From Alcanivorax jadensis T9 (lineage in GTDB: Bacteria; Pseudomonadota; Gammaproteobacteria; Pseudomonadales; Alcanivoracaceae), in assembly GCF_000756655.1 (NCBI RefSeq), contig NZ_ARXU01000003.1, positions 186,001 to 250,000 of the forward strand: DNA of 64,000 bases. The letters are read 5' to 3'. Each line of letters opens with the position of its first letter. The first letter of the stretch is position 1. Position numbers and translations under genes: made by a program. Under the pieces are notes generated by a model that did not search any database, was not told the DNA's origin, and worked only from the letters and a program-made list of their open reading frames with translations. Below are positions 1 through 7,740 of the stretch, in pieces.

Positions 1-1
1 T

Positions 2-928
2 TCCGAGAGCCAGTTCCGCAACTGGGTGACTGCTGACGGCAGCGCCGGACCCAGTGGCGACAGTGGCTTTCAGGCAGAAAGCGGTCGTTACCACCTGTAT
101 GTGTCCTACGCCTGTCCCTGGGCCCACCGCACCTTGATCGTGCGGGCATTGAAAGGTCTCCAGGAGCACATTGGCGTGTCTGTGGTGCATCCGCACATGC
201 TGGAAAACGGCTGGGAACTGCGCGATGACTTTGACGGCGCCAGCGGCGATGCGCTCTATGGTTTCAGCAAGCTCTATGAGTTGTACCTGAAAGCGGATGA
301 CAACTACACCGGCCGCGTCACCGTGCCAGTGTTGTGGGACACGCAGCGCGAGACCATTGTCAGTAACGAGTCCGCAGAAATTATCCGCATGCTCAATACC
401 AGCTTTGACGATCTGGGGGCGGCGCCGGGCAATTTTTATCCGCAGGCGTTGCAGGCGGAGATTGATGCCATCAACGAGCGTGTCTACAACGACGTAAACA
501 ATGGCGTCTACAAGGCCGGTTTTGCCACCAGTCAGGACGCCTACGATGAAGCGGTGGTGACCTTGTTCGAGCAGCTGGATGCCCTCGAGCAACGGCTTGG
601 CGAGCAGCGCTATCTGGTCGGTAACACGCTCACCGAAGCGGATCTGCGGCTGTGGACCACCCTGGTACGCTTTGATCCGGTGTACGTCACCCACTTCAAG
701 TGTGACCGCAAGCGGATCGCGGACTACCCGAACCTGAACGGGTTTCTGAAAGAGATTTACCAGCTGCCCGGTGTGGCGGAGACAGTGAATATGGCGCATA
801 TCCGCCACCACTATTTCCGCAGCCACCCGACGGTGAATCCCCACGGGATTATTTCCATCGGGCCAGAGCTGGATTGGGATTCACCCCACGGTCGAGAACG
901 GTTGGGGGAAAGAGAGATCAGCGGCTAG
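2..928 (+). CDS. yqjG: Glutathionyl-hydroquinone reductase (YqjG-type glutathione S-transferase), 5' truncated by the window
   Basis: The open frame runs in from the window edge, so the N-terminus is missing; the first visible residues (SESQFRNWVTADG) match the start region of glutathionyl-hydroquinone reductases. The family reductively removes glutathione from glutathionyl-quinones in the cytoplasm, using a cysteine in a CPWA motif, visible here as YACPWAHR. An all-helical GST C-terminal half follows, with the usual YLVGNTLTEADLRLW segment. The stop codon TAG lies inside the left arm of a heptad-repeat hairpin element. Family assignment is firm; the exact substrate is inferred. Confidence 0.85.
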   Translation, partial: SESQFRNWVTADGSAGPSGDSGFQAESGRYHLYVSYACPWAHRTLIVRALKGLQEHIGVSVVHPHMLENGWELRDDFDGASGDALYGFSKLYELYLKADDNYTGRVTVPVLWDTQRETIVSNESAEIIRMLNTSFDDLGAAPGNFYPQALQAEIDAINERVYNDVNNGVYKAGFATSQDAYDEAVVTLFEQLDALEQRLGEQRYLVGNTLTEADLRLWTTLVRFDPVYVTHFKCDRKRIADYPNLNGFLKEIYQLPGVAETVNMAHIRHHYFRSHPTVNPHGIISIGPELDWDSPHGRERLGEREISG

Positions 929-1004
929 CTACGAGTTACTAGCTGCGAGAAAAGCCAAACCGGTTTTTTTTAACTGGCAGCTAGTAGCTAGAAGCTCGTA
1001 GCTG
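925..1004. repeat. Heptad-armed hairpin element (short version)
   Basis: The left arm (925-949) reads as 7-bp units GCTACGA-GTTACTA-GCTGCGA. The right arm (976-1004) is its reverse complement plus one extra 7-bp unit. Between them lies an AAAACC..GGTTTTTTT stem that looks like an intrinsic terminator. The left arm supplies the stop codon of the upstream gene. It belongs to the same class as the elements at 18961-19440, 22186-22350, 26583-26748 and 32613-32746. Confidence 0.7.
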
Positions 1005-1022
1005 CTTTCACAGGAGGTTCCC

Positions 1023-1883
1023 ATGGAACGCACTATTCTCAACACCATTCGCGCACTGGATACATCTGATGGTGCCGGCGTTCGCCTGAAGCGGGCACTG
1101 GGCTACAACCCCATGGTGCGCCTGGACCCTTTCCTGATGCTGGATGCGTTCTCTTCGGATAACCCGGATGACTACATTGCCGGCTTCCCGCCGCACCCAC
1201 ACCGGGGCTTTGAAACGGTGACCTACCTGATGGAAGGCCACATGAAGCATCGCGATCATCTGGGTAACGAAGGGGACCTGCAGCAAGGCGGTGTGCAGTG
1301 GATGACAGCCGGTCGCGGCATCATTCATGAGGAAATGCCGCAGCAACAGGATGGCTTGCTGCGCGGTTTCCAGCTGTGGATCAACCTGCCGGCGGCGGAA
1401 AAAATGAAAGCCGCTGGATACCGGGACATTACCGATACCGAGATTCCGCGCCTGGATTTGCCCACGGGAGGTCAGATCAAGGCGATTGCCGGGGAAGTCA
1501 CCATCGGCAATCAGGTGATCAAGGCACCGGTAAACGGCGGCAGTACCGATCCGCTTTACCTGGACGTGAAATTGCGCGCTGGCGAAACAGTGACAGTGCC
1601 ACTGACACAGGGCTATAACGCCTTCCTGTACCTGTTCGAAGGCCAGGTCAGCGTGGCCGGCGAGGGGGTAAAGAGCGACCACCTGGCCACCTTCACTGAC
1701 GGTGACAAGGTCTCTCTGGTGGCCGGTGATCACGGTGCCAGGCTGTTGCTGCTGGCAGGCAAGCCCATTGGCGAGCCCATTGCCCAGTACGGCCCGTTCG
1801 TTATGAACACCCAGGACGAGATCAATCAGGCCCTGAGTGACTATCGCGATGGCACCCTGACCGCCGAGCCGTCATCCCTGTGA
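1023..1883 (+). CDS. Pirin family protein
   Basis: 286-residue bicupin of the pirin family. The N-terminal cupin shows HPHRGFETVTY (H58, H60) and a later GIIHEE (H102, E104), which are the expected metal ligands. Some bacterial pirins have quercetin dioxygenase activity and others act as regulators; nothing here decides between them. An AGGAGG ribosome site lies 5 bases before the ATG. An intrinsic terminator follows directly, so the gene is probably expressed alone. Confidence 0.88.
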   Translation: MERTILNTIRALDTSDGAGVRLKRALGYNPMVRLDPFLMLDAFSSDNPDDYIAGFPPHPHRGFETVTYLMEGHMKHRDHLGNEGDLQQGGVQWMTAGRGIIHEEMPQQQDGLLRGFQLWINLPAAEKMKAAGYRDITDTEIPRLDLPTGGQIKAIAGEVTIGNQVIKAPVNGGSTDPLYLDVKLRAGETVTVPLTQGYNAFLYLFEGQVSVAGEGVKSDHLATFTDGDKVSLVAGDHGARLLLLAGKPIGEPIAQYGPFVMNTQDEINQALSDYRDGTLTAEPSSL

Positions 1884-1897
1884 CGGTTAACCACACC

Positions 1898-1926
1898 CTG
1901 CCCCGCACTTGCCGGGGCTTTTTTTG
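1898..1926 (+). terminator. Rho-independent terminator after the pirin gene
   Basis: GCCCCG stem with a 7-base loop and CGGGGC, followed by seven T. It starts 16 bases after the pirin stop codon. Confidence 0.85.
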
Positions 1927-1942
1927 CCGATGATGTTGGCCG

Positions 1943-2101
1943 CTAGCGTGACGCGATCACCCAGACCGCATGCACGATACCGGGAATGTAACCGAGAATG
2001 GTCAGCACGATATTGATCCAGAAATGCTTGCCAATCCCTTCCTGGAGAAACACCCCCAGTGGTGGAAGCAGGATGGCGATGAGAATACGCAACAGATCCA
2101 T
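1943..2101 (-). CDS. YqaE/Pmp3 family small membrane protein
   Basis: A 52-residue protein beginning MDLLRILIAILLPPLGVFLQ. It has two hydrophobic segments separated by a short polar turn (EGIGKHFWIN), and the second segment carries the family pattern LTILGYIPGIVHAVWV. This is the UPF0057/Pmp3 proteolipid family, whose members sit in the plasma membrane and are often stress-induced; the molecular role is unknown. An AGGAGAA ribosome site precedes the ATG. It lies convergent to the pirin gene. Confidence 0.85.
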   Translation of the reverse strand: MDLLRILIAILLPPLGVFLQEGIGKHFWINIVLTILGYIPGIVHAVWVIASR

Positions 2102-2253
2102 GCGGTTCTCCTTGAGTCCGAAAATCTCACTGTAATTTTTTTATGCCATAGCGTCTGTTAAAAAAACACAAATTGCGGCACAGATTGCATTGCTGACACC
2201 GTGATTTTCCGGGAAGCTGGGCGTTGCGAGATATCTGGGAAAGGAGAGACAGC

Positions 2254-2796
2254 ATGAAGGTTTTGGCTATAGCAGGCAGTTTGCGAGAGAAATCCTACAA
2301 CCGCGGCCTGGTTCGCGCCGCCCGGGCGTTGGCGCCGTCGGGAATGGAAATCATTGAAGCGGACATCAGTGATATCCCGCTCTATAACGGTGATGACGAT
2401 GGCGACGACCGCCCTGCTCCGGTGACTGCCCTGGCAGAACAGGTAAAAGCGGCGGATGCCTTCTTGTTTGCCACCCCGGAATACAACTATTCCATCCCCG
2501 GTGTACTGAAAAATGCCATCGACTGGTTATCCCGGGTCCCGGGTGGCATCTTCGCCGGCAAGGCCGCCGCCATCATGGGCGCCTCCATGGGCGGCATGGG
2601 CTCCAGCCGCAGCCAGTATCACCTGCGTCAGGTCTTGGTATTTCTTGATGTGCACCCGCTCAACAAACCGGAAGTGTTCGTCTCCGCCGCCCATGAGAAG
2701 TGCGATGACAATGGTGACCTTCAGGACGAAGCAACGAAGGAAATGATCGGCAAACAACTGGCTGCCTTGCAGGCCTGGGCCGACACCCTGCAGTAA
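2254..2796 (+). CDS. NADPH-dependent FMN reductase
   Basis: 180-residue flavodoxin-fold protein. The phosphate-binding loop GSLREKSYN is near residue 8, and the flavin-contact motif PEYNYSIPGVLKNAIDW lies in the middle. Members of the family (ChrR/YieF/ArsH-like) reduce FMN, quinones or other electrophiles with NAD(P)H in the cytoplasm. The ATG at 2254 is chosen because AAGGAGAG lies just upstream. A RAYT-type palindrome begins 3 bases after the stop. Confidence 0.85.
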   Translation: MKVLAIAGSLREKSYNRGLVRAARALAPSGMEIIEADISDIPLYNGDDDGDDRPAPVTALAEQVKAADAFLFATPEYNYSIPGVLKNAIDWLSRVPGGIFAGKAAAIMGASMGGMGSSRSQYHLRQVLVFLDVHPLNKPEVFVSAAHEKCDDNGDLQDEATKEMIGKQLAALQAWADTLQ

Positions 2797-2798
2797 AC

Positions 2799-2851
2799 GG
2801 TGCAGTTCGCCATAGGCGTAGGGTGCCATTGAGCCTAAGGCGAACTGCACC
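2799..2851. repeat. RAYT-associated REP palindrome, left copy
   Basis: GGTGCAGTTCGCC at the left end is repeated as GGCGAACTGCACC at the right end of a 53-bp hairpin, with GTAGGGTGCC in the middle. The same sequence recurs as a longer palindrome on the other side of the transposase at 3441-3520. Confidence 0.85.
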
Positions 2852-2894
2852 ATAACCCCATACCCACAATGTCTTGTCACAAGGATGTGAAAAG

Positions 2895-3428
2895 ATGCCA
2901 ATGTACCGCCGTGTCTGGCAGCCTGGGGGCTGCTATTTCTTTACCGTCAATCTGCAGCAGCGAGGCGACAACGATCTGCTCGTCCGTCATGTGGATATAC
3001 TGCGAGAGTCCGTTCGCAAAGTGAGAAGCGCTCACCCTTTCCGTATTCATGGCTGGGTTGTACTACCGGGTCATCTTCACTGCGTCTTGCAGTTGCCGGA
3101 TGCAGACGATGATTTCATTCGTCGCTGGCGACTCATCAAGTCCACTTTCTCTCGAAAAATACCTCATCTGGAGCATCGTAATCCATCGCGCATAAAGCGT
3201 GAGGAAAGAGCTATCTGGCAGCGCCGTTTTTGGGAGCACTGCATTCGCGATGAACAGGATTATCGGGCGCATATGGATTATGTGCATATCAATCCGGTAA
3301 AGCATGGCCTGGTTTCACGGGTGCAGGATTGGCCCTATTCCACCTCCCATCATTGGGTTCGGCGTGGTGTCTATGCGGTGGATTGGGCTGGCGGATCGGA
3401 AGGGAAGGTCGATAAGGTGCCTGATTGA
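2895..3428 (+). CDS. REP-associated tyrosine transposase (RAYT, Y1/HUH family)
   Basis: 177-residue Y1 transposase related to IS200/IS605 TnpA. The HUH metal motif is HLH in LPGHLHCVLQLP. The catalytic tyrosine lies in the RAYT signature DYVHINPVKHGLV. N-terminal YRRVWQPGGCYFFTVNLQQR is also typical. RAYTs are single-copy enzymes that nick and mobilise REP palindromes rather than themselves. Both sides of this gene carry matching GGTGCAGTTCGCC palindromes, so the locus looks complete. The ATG at 2895 has AAGGA 10 bases upstream and is preferred to an upstream TTG. Confidence 0.9.
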   Translation: MPMYRRVWQPGGCYFFTVNLQQRGDNDLLVRHVDILRESVRKVRSAHPFRIHGWVVLPGHLHCVLQLPDADDDFIRRWRLIKSTFSRKIPHLEHRNPSRIKREERAIWQRRFWEHCIRDEQDYRAHMDYVHINPVKHGLVSRVQDWPYSTSHHWVRRGVYAVDWAGGSEGKVDKVPD

Positions 3429-3440
3429 TGGGGTGTTGAT

Positions 3441-3520
3441 GGTGCAGTTCGCCTTAGGCTCAGTGCACCCTACACAAGATTCGGACGTAGGGTGCCATTG
3501 AGCCTAAGGCGAACTGCACC
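3441..3520. repeat. RAYT-associated REP palindrome pair (BIME-like), right copy
   Basis: An almost perfect inverted repeat of about 34 bp per arm, starting GGTGCAGTTCGCCTTAGGCT, around a 13-base loop. The inner arm contains the GTAGGGTGCC segment also seen in the left copy. It lies 12 bp after the transposase stop codon. Confidence 0.88.
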
Positions 3521-3542
3521 ATATAGGCCTTGCAGAGAAAAA

Positions 3543-4133
3543 TCAGAGCTGCTCTTCGCGGCGAATCCACTTGGTCACTTCCGGCGCCTGATAATCTGCG
3601 AAGCTGTCCAGAAGGCTTGCCGGTGTGTCGTGAACCTGCAGCAGGTCTCTGTGCTCCTGGCGCAGAAAACCCTGGTTTACCGCGTGGTCGAGAAAGGTGA
3701 TCAGGTGGTTGTAATAGCCGTTCACGTTTAACAGGGCGCAGGGTTTGTGGTGAAAGCCCAGTTGCGCCCAGGTAAGAATTTCAAAAATTTCCTCCAGCGT
3801 ACCCATGCCGCCGGGCAAGGCGATAAAGCCGTCAGAACAATCAGCCATGGCAGCCTTGCGCTCGTGCATGGAACCCACCACACGCAATTCGGTGAGGTGA
3901 TCGTTGCCGATCTCCTTGCGCATTAATGCATCAGGAATAATGCCGATCACTTCACCGCCCTGCTGCATGACCGCATTGGCGATGGCTCCCATGACGCCCA
4001 CGCTGGCCCCGCCATAGACAAGGCCAAGGTTGCGGGCAACCAATTCTTTGGCGAGACCCTCAGCGGCTTGAATATAGTCGTTTCCCTCACCGGGGCTGGA
4101 GCCGCAATAGACGCAGATTTTTTTCATGGGCAT
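3543..4133 (-). CDS. LOG family protein (TIGR00730 Rossmann fold, putative cytokinin riboside 5'-monophosphate phosphoribohydrolase)
   Basis: 196-residue Rossmann-fold protein with the family signature PGGMGTLEEIFE and the N-terminal CVYCGSSPG. LOG enzymes hydrolyse nucleotide N-glycosidic bonds (AMP or cytokinin nucleotides); in most bacteria the physiological role is unsettled. Two in-frame ATGs (4133 and 4127) are possible starts. The gene is followed by RAYT palindromes and preceded by a GTAGGAGC inverted repeat, so it is probably monocistronic. Confidence 0.85.
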   Translation of the reverse strand: MPMKKICVYCGSSPGEGNDYIQAAEGLAKELVARNLGLVYGGASVGVMGAIANAVMQQGGEVIGIIPDALMRKEIGNDHLTELRVVGSMHERKAAMADCSDGFIALPGGMGTLEEIFEILTWAQLGFHHKPCALLNVNGYYNHLITFLDHAVNQGFLRQEHRDLLQVHDTPASLLDSFADYQAPEVTKWIRREEQL

Positions 4134-4163
4134 CGCCGTTTGTTCGTTGTGGCTAGAGGCAAC

Positions 4164-4266
4164 TGTAGGAGCGCCGCTTGAGGCGCGAACCGAGCCTCGG
4201 CGAGGACATCGCCTTTGGGTTGCTGCCTCGCTCGCTCGGTTCGCGCCTCAAGCGGCGCTCCTACGC
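4164..4266. repeat. GTAGGAGC-type inverted repeat
   Basis: Left arm TGTAGGAGCGCCGCTTGAGG.. (4164-4195) and its nearly exact reverse complement (4235-4266), separated by about 39 bp. It sits between the LOG gene start and the 3' end of phoR. It is one of about a dozen such repeats in the window. Confidence 0.8.
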
Positions 4267-4273
4267 TGGCTTT

Positions 4274-5584
4274 TTACCCCGCCACCGCCGTGGGTTTACT
4301 CACCAACCGATCCGCCGGGAAATGACAGGTAAAGACGCTGCCCTTGCCCAGTTCGCTCTTGATTTCCAGTTTGCCGTTGTGGCGGATCATCACGTGCTTG
4401 ACGATGGCCAGGCCCAGACCGGTGCCGCCGGTCTCGGTGACGCGGCTGTTATCCGGGCGATAGAAGCGTTCGGTGAGGCGCGGAATGTGGGCCGGATCAA
4501 TGCCGACGCCGTTGTCGCTCACTGCCAGATGCGCGCCGCGTTCATCCTGCCACCAGCGAATCTGGATCTGGCCACCGGCGGGAGTGTATTTCACCGCATT
4601 GGTGATCAGGTTGCCGAACGCGCTTTCCAGCTCTGCCGGGTTGGCGATCAGGCGGGCCTCTTCGGTCACGTCCAGCTCGATGCTGTGGGCCTTGTCGGCG
4701 CTGAGTGCGAGGGCATTTTCGCGCATGCGTTTGAGCATGCCGTGGACCGGTACCGCCTGGCTCAGGTTGTCCGCGTCGGTGCCTTCCAGTCGGGCCAACA
4801 ACAGCAGATCCGAGACCAGAGCTTCCATGCGGTTGGACTGGTTGTCCATCTGGGTGAGCGCCCGGCGCAGGCGCGACTGTTCTTCCGGTACGGTATCAAG
4901 CAGGGTTTCAAGGTAACCCTTGAGCACGGTCAGCGGGGTTTTCAGTTCGTGGCTCACGTTGGCCACGAAATCCTTGCGCATCTGTTCCAGGTGATGGAGC
5001 CGGGTCACGTCCCGGGCCATCATCAACTGTTCGCCCACACCAAACTCGGTGACGCGAAATTGCAGGATGCGGTTGTCGTCTACCGGCGAGGGAATTTCCA
5101 GGGCGTCACGAAAATCTCCCTGGCTAAGGTATTCGGTAAATTTCGGATGGCGGATCAGGTTGGTGAGCGGTTGGCCCAGGTCCTGGCGGGCATTGAAACC
5201 CATATAGTGTTCTGCGGCCTGGTTCCAGTACTCCAGGTAGCCGTGTTGATCGATGAGGATGACCACATCTTCCAGGGCATTCACCGATTGTTGGGCGCGG
5301 TGAATGATGCCTTGCAGGTTTTCCTGGGCGCGGCGTTCTTTCTGGAAAAGGTGTTCAAGGCGAGTGTAGAACTCGCCCCACAGGCCGGTGCTGTCCGGTG
5401 GCTCGGTATGGTCATCGCGCACCAGCCAGCTGTACAGGCCAAACAACTGCCGGGTGCTCCAGATGATATAGCCCAGCATGCCTGCCAGCAGTGGCCAGAT
5501 GTTGCCCACCGCTAACGCCGCCAGAGCGGCCAGCAGTAACAGGCCGACAATGCGATTTACTTCCTTGGCCAGACTGGCTTTCAT
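4274..5584 (-). CDS. phoR: Phosphate regulon sensor histidine kinase PhoR
   Basis: 436-residue membrane kinase. Two hydrophobic segments fall at about residues 12-42, then a PAS-like region (about 95-190), a HisKA domain with the phospho-accepting histidine in VSHELKTPL (H212), and an HATPase domain with N, G1 (DNGVGI) and G2 (GGTGLGLAIVKH) boxes. PhoR phosphorylates PhoB when periplasmic phosphate is low. It lies downstream of phoB on the same strand, separated by about 110 bp. Domain order and length are standard. Confidence 0.93.
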   Translation of the reverse strand: MKASLAKEVNRIVGLLLLAALAALAVGNIWPLLAGMLGYIIWSTRQLFGLYSWLVRDDHTEPPDSTGLWGEFYTRLEHLFQKERRAQENLQGIIHRAQQSVNALEDVVILIDQHGYLEYWNQAAEHYMGFNARQDLGQPLTNLIRHPKFTEYLSQGDFRDALEIPSPVDDNRILQFRVTEFGVGEQLMMARDVTRLHHLEQMRKDFVANVSHELKTPLTVLKGYLETLLDTVPEEQSRLRRALTQMDNQSNRMEALVSDLLLLARLEGTDADNLSQAVPVHGMLKRMRENALALSADKAHSIELDVTEEARLIANPAELESAFGNLITNAVKYTPAGGQIQIRWWQDERGAHLAVSDNGVGIDPAHIPRLTERFYRPDNSRVTETGGTGLGLAIVKHVMIRHNGKLEIKSELGKGSVFTCHFPADRLVSKPTAVAG

Positions 5585-5695
5585 GATCTCGCTTCCACCG
5601 CCCCGTTGCGGCTACGTGGGTGCATTAATCGTAACCGACTCGCATTGCACCACCTCTTCTGATTGCGCGCAATGCGCAGCGCAGACCGGATCGGT

Positions 5696-6400
5696 TCAGC
5701 CTGCCTTGGCGGATTTTACTGAAAAACGGTAGCCGGTGCCGCGTACCGTCTGGATAAAACGGTCGTAGCCGAAGGGAGCCAGGGCTTTGCGCAGGCGGCG
5801 GATATGCACATCGATGGTGCGGTCTTCCACATACACGTTGGCGCCCCACACCTGATCCAGTAACTGGGTGCGCGAGTAGGCCCGTTCCTGGTGGCTCATG
5901 AAGAATTCCAGCAGCCGGTATTCCGTCGGGCCCATGTCCACGGGTTCGTCGTCTGCGCTGATGCGATGGCTGACCGGATCCAGGCAGAGACCTTCCACTT
6001 CAATGGCCTTGTCCGCCGCCGTACTGGAAGCCCGGCGCAGTACCGCCTTGATGCGGGAAATCAGCTCGCGGGTGGAAAACGGCTTGGTGATGTAGTCATC
6101 GGCGCCCACGTCCAGGCCCTGGATCTTGTTGTCCTCTTCGCTCTTGGCGGTGAGCATGATGATGGGAATCTCGTTGGTGGTCTCATCACGCTTGAGGCGG
6201 CGGGCCAGCTCAATGCCGGTGATCGACGGCAGCATCCAGTCCAGCAGCACCAGATCCGGGCGTTCATCGACAATAATTTCGTGGCCGCGTTGGGCATTTT
6301 CTGCCTCCAGCACATCAAAATCAGCCAGCTCCAAGGCAACGGCCACCATTTCCCGAATAGCGGGCTCGTCGTCAACAATCAAAATACGGTTACGGGACAT
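5696..6400 (-). CDS. phoB: Phosphate regulon response regulator PhoB
   Basis: 234-residue OmpR/PhoB-type regulator. The receiver domain has acidic residues D10/D11, the phospho-accepting D54 in LLDWMLP, T85 and K106 in ITKPF. The C-terminal winged helix carries EDRTIDVHIRRLRKAL and TVRGTGYRF. PhoB binds Pho boxes to activate phosphate-scavenging genes. A Pho box about 50 bp upstream suggests autoregulation. phoR follows in the same direction. Confidence 0.95.
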   Translation of the reverse strand: MSRNRILIVDDEPAIREMVAVALELADFDVLEAENAQRGHEIIVDERPDLVLLDWMLPSITGIELARRLKRDETTNEIPIIMLTAKSEEDNKIQGLDVGADDYITKPFSTRELISRIKAVLRRASSTAADKAIEVEGLCLDPVSHRISADDEPVDMGPTEYRLLEFFMSHQERAYSRTQLLDQVWGANVYVEDRTIDVHIRRLRKALAPFGYDRFIQTVRGTGYRFSVKSAKAG

Positions 6401-6451
6401 GGCTTTCCTTCCTTGCCTGTCTATCTATGTTGCCCTATTAGATTGCTTTTT

Positions 6452-6470
6452 TGTGACATTCGTATGACAA
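6452..6470 (-). promoter_or_regulatory. Putative Pho box upstream of phoB
   Basis: Read on the minus strand, TTGTCATACGAATGTCACA contains two 7-bp direct repeats (TTGTCAT and ATGTCAC) spaced 4 bp apart, so the period is 11 bp as in known Pho boxes (CTGTCAT-N4-CTGTCAT). It ends about 52 bp before the phoB ATG. Confidence 0.7.
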
Positions 6471-6629
6471 GTTGGGCGGATTTTTGGGGGAAAAGCAAGA
6501 GGCGAGCTATAACACCAATTCAGGGCATGTGCCGATGGATGGATACGGCACTTCGCGCTGCTGAGGAAAAACAGAAAAAATCTCAGCGCGGGTCATCACG
6601 GCTAACGAGTGGCATTACCCTATGTCGCG

Positions 6630-6656
6630 TTGCAACTCGAAGCTTGTAGCTTGCCA
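6630..6656. repeat. Single heptad-repeat arm (half element)
   Basis: TGCAACTCGAAGCTTGTAGC followed by TTGCCAC is the right arm of a heptad-armed element. The preceding TCGCGTTGCA is similar to the base of the right arm at 22311-22325. No clear left arm was found in 6480-6600; that stretch holds no gene, so this may be a decayed copy. It lies directly after the ubiA stop codon. Confidence 0.5.
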
Positions 6657-6657
6657 C

Positions 6658-7530
6658 TCAAAGATACTGGAAATATAACCCGACAAACACGCACGCTCCG
6701 GCCCAGTGGTTATTGAGAAAAGCGTGGAAGCTGGGCCAGCGTTCCCGGTAGCGGATCAGACTGTGCTGGAACAGGAAGCTCAGGGTCATGCCGCCCAGGC
6801 CCACGTACCAGGGCCAAGAGAAGTCCAGCCGTTGTCCCACCATGATCAGCGCCAGCAGAGTCAGACCCTGGAGGATGGCGATCATCAGCCGGTCCGCATC
6901 GCCGAACAGGATGGCGGTGCTCTTGATGCCCAGTTTCAGGTCGTCTTCCCGGTCGCACATGGCGTATTCGGTGTCGTAGGCCACAGTCCACACCAGGTTG
7001 GCCACATACAATAGCCAGGCGATTTCCGGCACTGCCCCGGTTTCGGCGGCAAATGCCATGGGGATGGCCCAGCTGAAGGCGGCGCCCAGAAACAGTTGCG
7101 GCATGAAGGTGAAGCGTTTGGTGAAGGGGTAAAGAACAGCAAGCCCGAGGCCACCGAAGGACAACCAGAAGGTCAGCTCGTTGAGGAACAGCACCAGCAC
7201 AAAGGCCAGCAGCCCCAGTCCACAGAACAGGGCCAGGGCTTTCTTGGCGCTGATGGCACCGGTGGCCAGTGGACGACCTTTGGTGCGTTCCACGTCACCA
7301 TCGAAATCCCGGTCGGCAAAGTCGTTAATCACGCAGCCGGCGGCACGCATGATGATCACCCCGAGAATGAAGATCAGCACGGTTTTCAGGCTCGGCGTGC
7401 CATTACCGGCAATCCACACCGCCCACAGGGTGGGCCACAGCAGCAGCAGCGTACCGATGGGGCGATCCAGGCGCATCAGCTGTATATAGGGCCAGGCTTG
7501 GGGGTAGCGCTGTTCAACGAAGGCAAACAT
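6658..7530 (-). CDS. ubiA: 4-hydroxybenzoate octaprenyltransferase UbiA
   Basis: 290-residue polytopic membrane prenyltransferase of ubiquinone synthesis. It transfers the polyprenyl chain to 4-hydroxybenzoate. Both aspartate-rich motifs are present: [15 protein letters not shown] near residue 70 and [12 protein letters not shown] near residue 185. Length and hydrophobic profile match UbiA. It lies downstream of ubiC, which makes its substrate; a GTAGGAGC inverted repeat occupies the 200-bp gap between them. Confidence 0.94.
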   Translation of the reverse strand: MFAFVEQRYPQAWPYIQLMRLDRPIGTLLLLWPTLWAVWIAGNGTPSLKTVLIFILGVIIMRAAGCVINDFADRDFDGDVERTKGRPLATGAISAKKALALFCGLGLLAFVLVLFLNELTFWLSFGGLGLAVLYPFTKRFTFMPQLFLGAAFSWAIPMAFAAETGAVPEIAWLLYVANLVWTVAYDTEYAMCDREDDLKLGIKSTAILFGDADRLMIAILQGLTLLALIMVGQRLDFSWPWYVGLGGMTLSFLFQHSLIRYRERWPSFHAFLNNHWAGACVFVGLYFQYL

Positions 7531-7594
7531 GGGACATCCGGTTGTCAGGGGCGGGGTTAAGTTTCAAGTTGAAAGTGGAAAGTTTCAAGGCGCC

Positions 7595-7740
7595 TTGTAG
7601 GAGCACCTCTTGAGGTGCGAAGCCTCGAATGGTCGCGATAACTCTCAGATTTGAACCGTCTCTCCCTCCAGGCAGGGTGACTGCGGTGAAAACCATTTCC
7701 TCGCTACGCTCGGTTCGCACCTCAAGAGGTGCTCCTACAG
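7595..7740. repeat. GTAGGAGC-type inverted repeat between ubiC and ubiA
   Basis: Left arm TTGTAGGAGCACCTCTTGAG.. and right arm ..CTCAAGAGGTGCTCCTACAG enclose about 85 bp. The right end supplies the TAG stop codon of ubiC (CTG TAG in CTGTAGGAGC on the minus strand). Confidence 0.78.

Noticed and set aside
2874-2894. Upstream TTG start for the RAYT
   Set aside because: Seven extra residues without a ribosome site; the ATG at 2895 has AAGGA at proper spacing and matches the family N-terminus.
4178-5515. A 445-residue frame antisense to phoR
   Set aside because: phoR has complete kinase motifs; the antisense frame starts inside a GTAGGAGC repeat.
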